64,000 nt of DNA from Myxococcota bacterium. GTDB lineage: Bacteria; Myxococcota_C; UBA6777. The stretch is from assembly GCA_023150835.1 (NCBI GenBank), contig JAKLKB010000043.1, positions 9,422 through 73,421 of the forward strand, in the 5' to 3' direction. The notes under the pieces are model-generated. The model did not search any database and was not told the DNA's origin. It was given only the letters and a program-made list of their open reading frames with translations. Positions within the stretch are counted from its first letter, which is position 1; every line of letters starts with the position of its first letter. Position numbers and translations under genes: made by a program. Positions 62,790 through 64,000 of the stretch are shown here, one piece after another.

Positions 62790-63731
62790 CTATACCTGCC
62801 CCGCCCTCGGTTGCAAAGATGATCGCGCCATGCGCACTTGCACCAACACGATCCCACACAAGATCAATACCCCACCCAACAACAAACGCCCGTCGATCAC
62901 TTCACGCAAAAAGATCGCCCCCAAAGCCACACCCACCGGGGGCATCGCATACGTCACCAACGAAGCTCGCGGCCCCCACACCGCAACAAGGCTGTAAAAC
63001 AGAAAATACGCCACCACCGTATGAATCAAGCTCAACGCAATCGTCACCCACCATGCCCATCCCTCGGCCTGAGACAACACCCGCCAAGGCTCCGCACCCA
63101 ACAACAACGGCGGGATCATCGCCAACGCACCAATCAACAACGTCGTCCCCGCGATCACCAACGGCTCCACATGCTTGAGATATCGGCGGATCACGATCAA
63201 GCTCGACGCATAACACGCCGCTGCCCCCATCACCGCAAACTGACCCGCCAACGCATCCCCCCCCATCTGCAACGCCCCCATCGTCCGCAAACTCAAGATC
63301 ACCACCCCCGCAAATCCCAACAACAAACCACCCAGTTTTTGCCATGTCAGCCGCTCATCTTCCACCAAAAAATGCGCCAACAACAAACTAAAAAACGGCG
63401 TCGTCGACGTTAAGATCGTCCCCAAACTGCTATCAATGAACTGTTGACCCCACGACACCAACCCAAACGGCAACGCCGTATTCATCACCCCCACATAAAT
63501 CAACGCCAAACGCCCTTTCTCAGGCCAGATCACCCGCCCCGTCCAACGCAAATACACACAAAATACCGCCGCTGCCAACGTCAACCGAAACCACACCAAT
63601 GTGATCGGATCGATCTGCTTCACGACCAACTTGATCAACACATACGAAGATCCCCAGATCAACGCCAGCGCCACAAAACGCAACCATGCTTGCATCGTGC
63701 TTCTTATCCCATCCATACGAAAAAAAGGCAT
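62790..63731 (-). CDS. EamA-family (drug/metabolite) transporter
   Basis: The 313-residue product from ATG 63731 (AAGGA at 8 bases; ATG 63716 or 63695 are possible) has ten predicted membrane helices in two EamA repeats. The first begins FVALALIWGSSYVLIKLVVK, with ALPFGLVSWGQQFIDSSLGT; the second begins AVMGAAACYASSLIVIRRYL, with MPPVGVALGAIFLREVIDGR. Members export or import amino acids, sugars or drugs; the substrate is unknown. It precedes the acyl-CoA dehydrogenase on the same strand and may be cotranscribed. Confidence 0.9.
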   Translation of the reverse strand: MPFFRMDGIRSTMQAWLRFVALALIWGSSYVLIKLVVKQIDPITLVWFRLTLAAAVFCVYLRWTGRVIWPEKGRLALIYVGVMNTALPFGLVSWGQQFIDSSLGTILTSTTPFFSLLLAHFLVEDERLTWQKLGGLLLGFAGVVILSLRTMGALQMGGDALAGQFAVMGAAACYASSLIVIRRYLKHVEPLVIAGTTLLIGALAMIPPLLLGAEPWRVLSQAEGWAWWVTIALSLIHTVVAYFLFYSLVAVWGPRASLVTYAMPPVGVALGAIFLREVIDGRLLLGGVLILCGIVLVQVRMARSSLQPRAGQV

Positions 63732-63860
63732 CCCCCCACATCCTTTTCGGGGCTTGCCAAAAGAGGCGCACAATGTGTTTCTTGGGAGGATTCTTGGCAA
63801 GTGGCCCCCACTCTCCTGTTTTTGTGATGCGTTCTGTTTTTGTGATGCGTCCTGTTTTTG

Positions 63861-64000
63861 TGGGGCGCTGCCCCATACGCGCCTTGTTAAGCGGAGGAAA
63901 GCCCCCCACCCCGCCCTCCCCCGTGAACAGGGGAGGGAGCGAAAGTCGGAAGCATCGGGGATTTTGTTTTTTCATGACGCACGCTGTATGCACGAAATGC
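63861..64000 (-). repeat. Dispersed repeat family C, copy 2 (inverted relative to copy 1, reaches window end)
   Basis: Read on the minus strand it begins gcatttcgtgcatacagcg at the last base of the window and matches copy 1 for about 140 bases, ending with the TGGGGCGCTGCCCCA palindrome. It may continue beyond the window. Confidence 0.88.

Noticed and set aside
1-64000. tRNA, rRNA or riboswitch genes
   Set aside because: Gaps were read on both strands; none showed a cloverleaf with conserved T-loop, rRNA sequence or a known riboswitch core.

Overview
The window looks like a chromosomal stretch from a Gram-negative, social or predatory type bacterium, most likely Myxococcota or a close deltaproteobacterial relative. 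This is inferred from gene content: Hanks-type Ser/Thr kinases with long low-complexity linkers and one C-terminal membrane segment, a Cys-rich 'metal-binding' lipoprotein-like protein with a DNDCDG motif, a C-terminal Cys/transmembrane/Arg-rich sorting tail on a phosphatase, a single-chain acyl-CoA carboxylase of about 1,880 residues, and a bacterial XPB-Bax1 repair pair. No rRNA, tRNA or CRISPR array was seen. Base composition is moderately GC-rich throughout, except for one clearly AT-rich island at about 29.1-30.85 kb.

Layout. 0-6 kb: a partial repeat-rich ORF, a hidden selenoprotein W-family gene (read through an in-frame TGA), a large effector-like protein and a TerB/J-like membrane protein. 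6-20 kb: a secreted prolyl oligopeptidase with a frameshift in a C7 tract, secreted or lipoprotein genes, a purple-acid-phosphatase-like enzyme with a TPR partner, and SrkA kinase. 20-28.5 kb: a Ser/Thr kinase, a small membrane protein, two paralogous collagen-like surface lipoproteins with an internal second signal peptide, and a broken copy of the kinase gene. 28.5-31 kb: a VapC-like toxin gene split by an AT-rich restriction-modification cassette. 31-40 kb: a second effector-like protein with a small downstream partner, and the giant carboxylase. 40-49.5 kb: rhodanese, TetR regulator, guanine deaminase, PAP2 phosphatase, ABC-F ATPase and a third effector-like protein. 49.6-64 kb: HupE-like membrane protein, M23 peptidase, a five-gene plus-strand run (XPB helicase, Bax1 nuclease, MBL-fold phosphodiesterase, FolC, Ser/Thr kinase), then FliK/SctP-like protein, acyl-CoA dehydrogenase and an EamA transporter on the minus strand.

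The most striking non-coding feature is two dispersed repeat families, here called A (about 12 copies) and B (about 13 copies), filling most intergenic gaps in both orientations. Family A has two hairpins whose stems change in a compensated way between copies, so it is under structural constraint. One A copy is translated in frame at the start of the phosphatase gene, and one B copy supplies the end of srkA. A third family (C) occurs as an inverted pair at about 51 and 64 kb. Short in-frame tandem repeats, usually of 18 or 36 bp, occur inside at least six genes.
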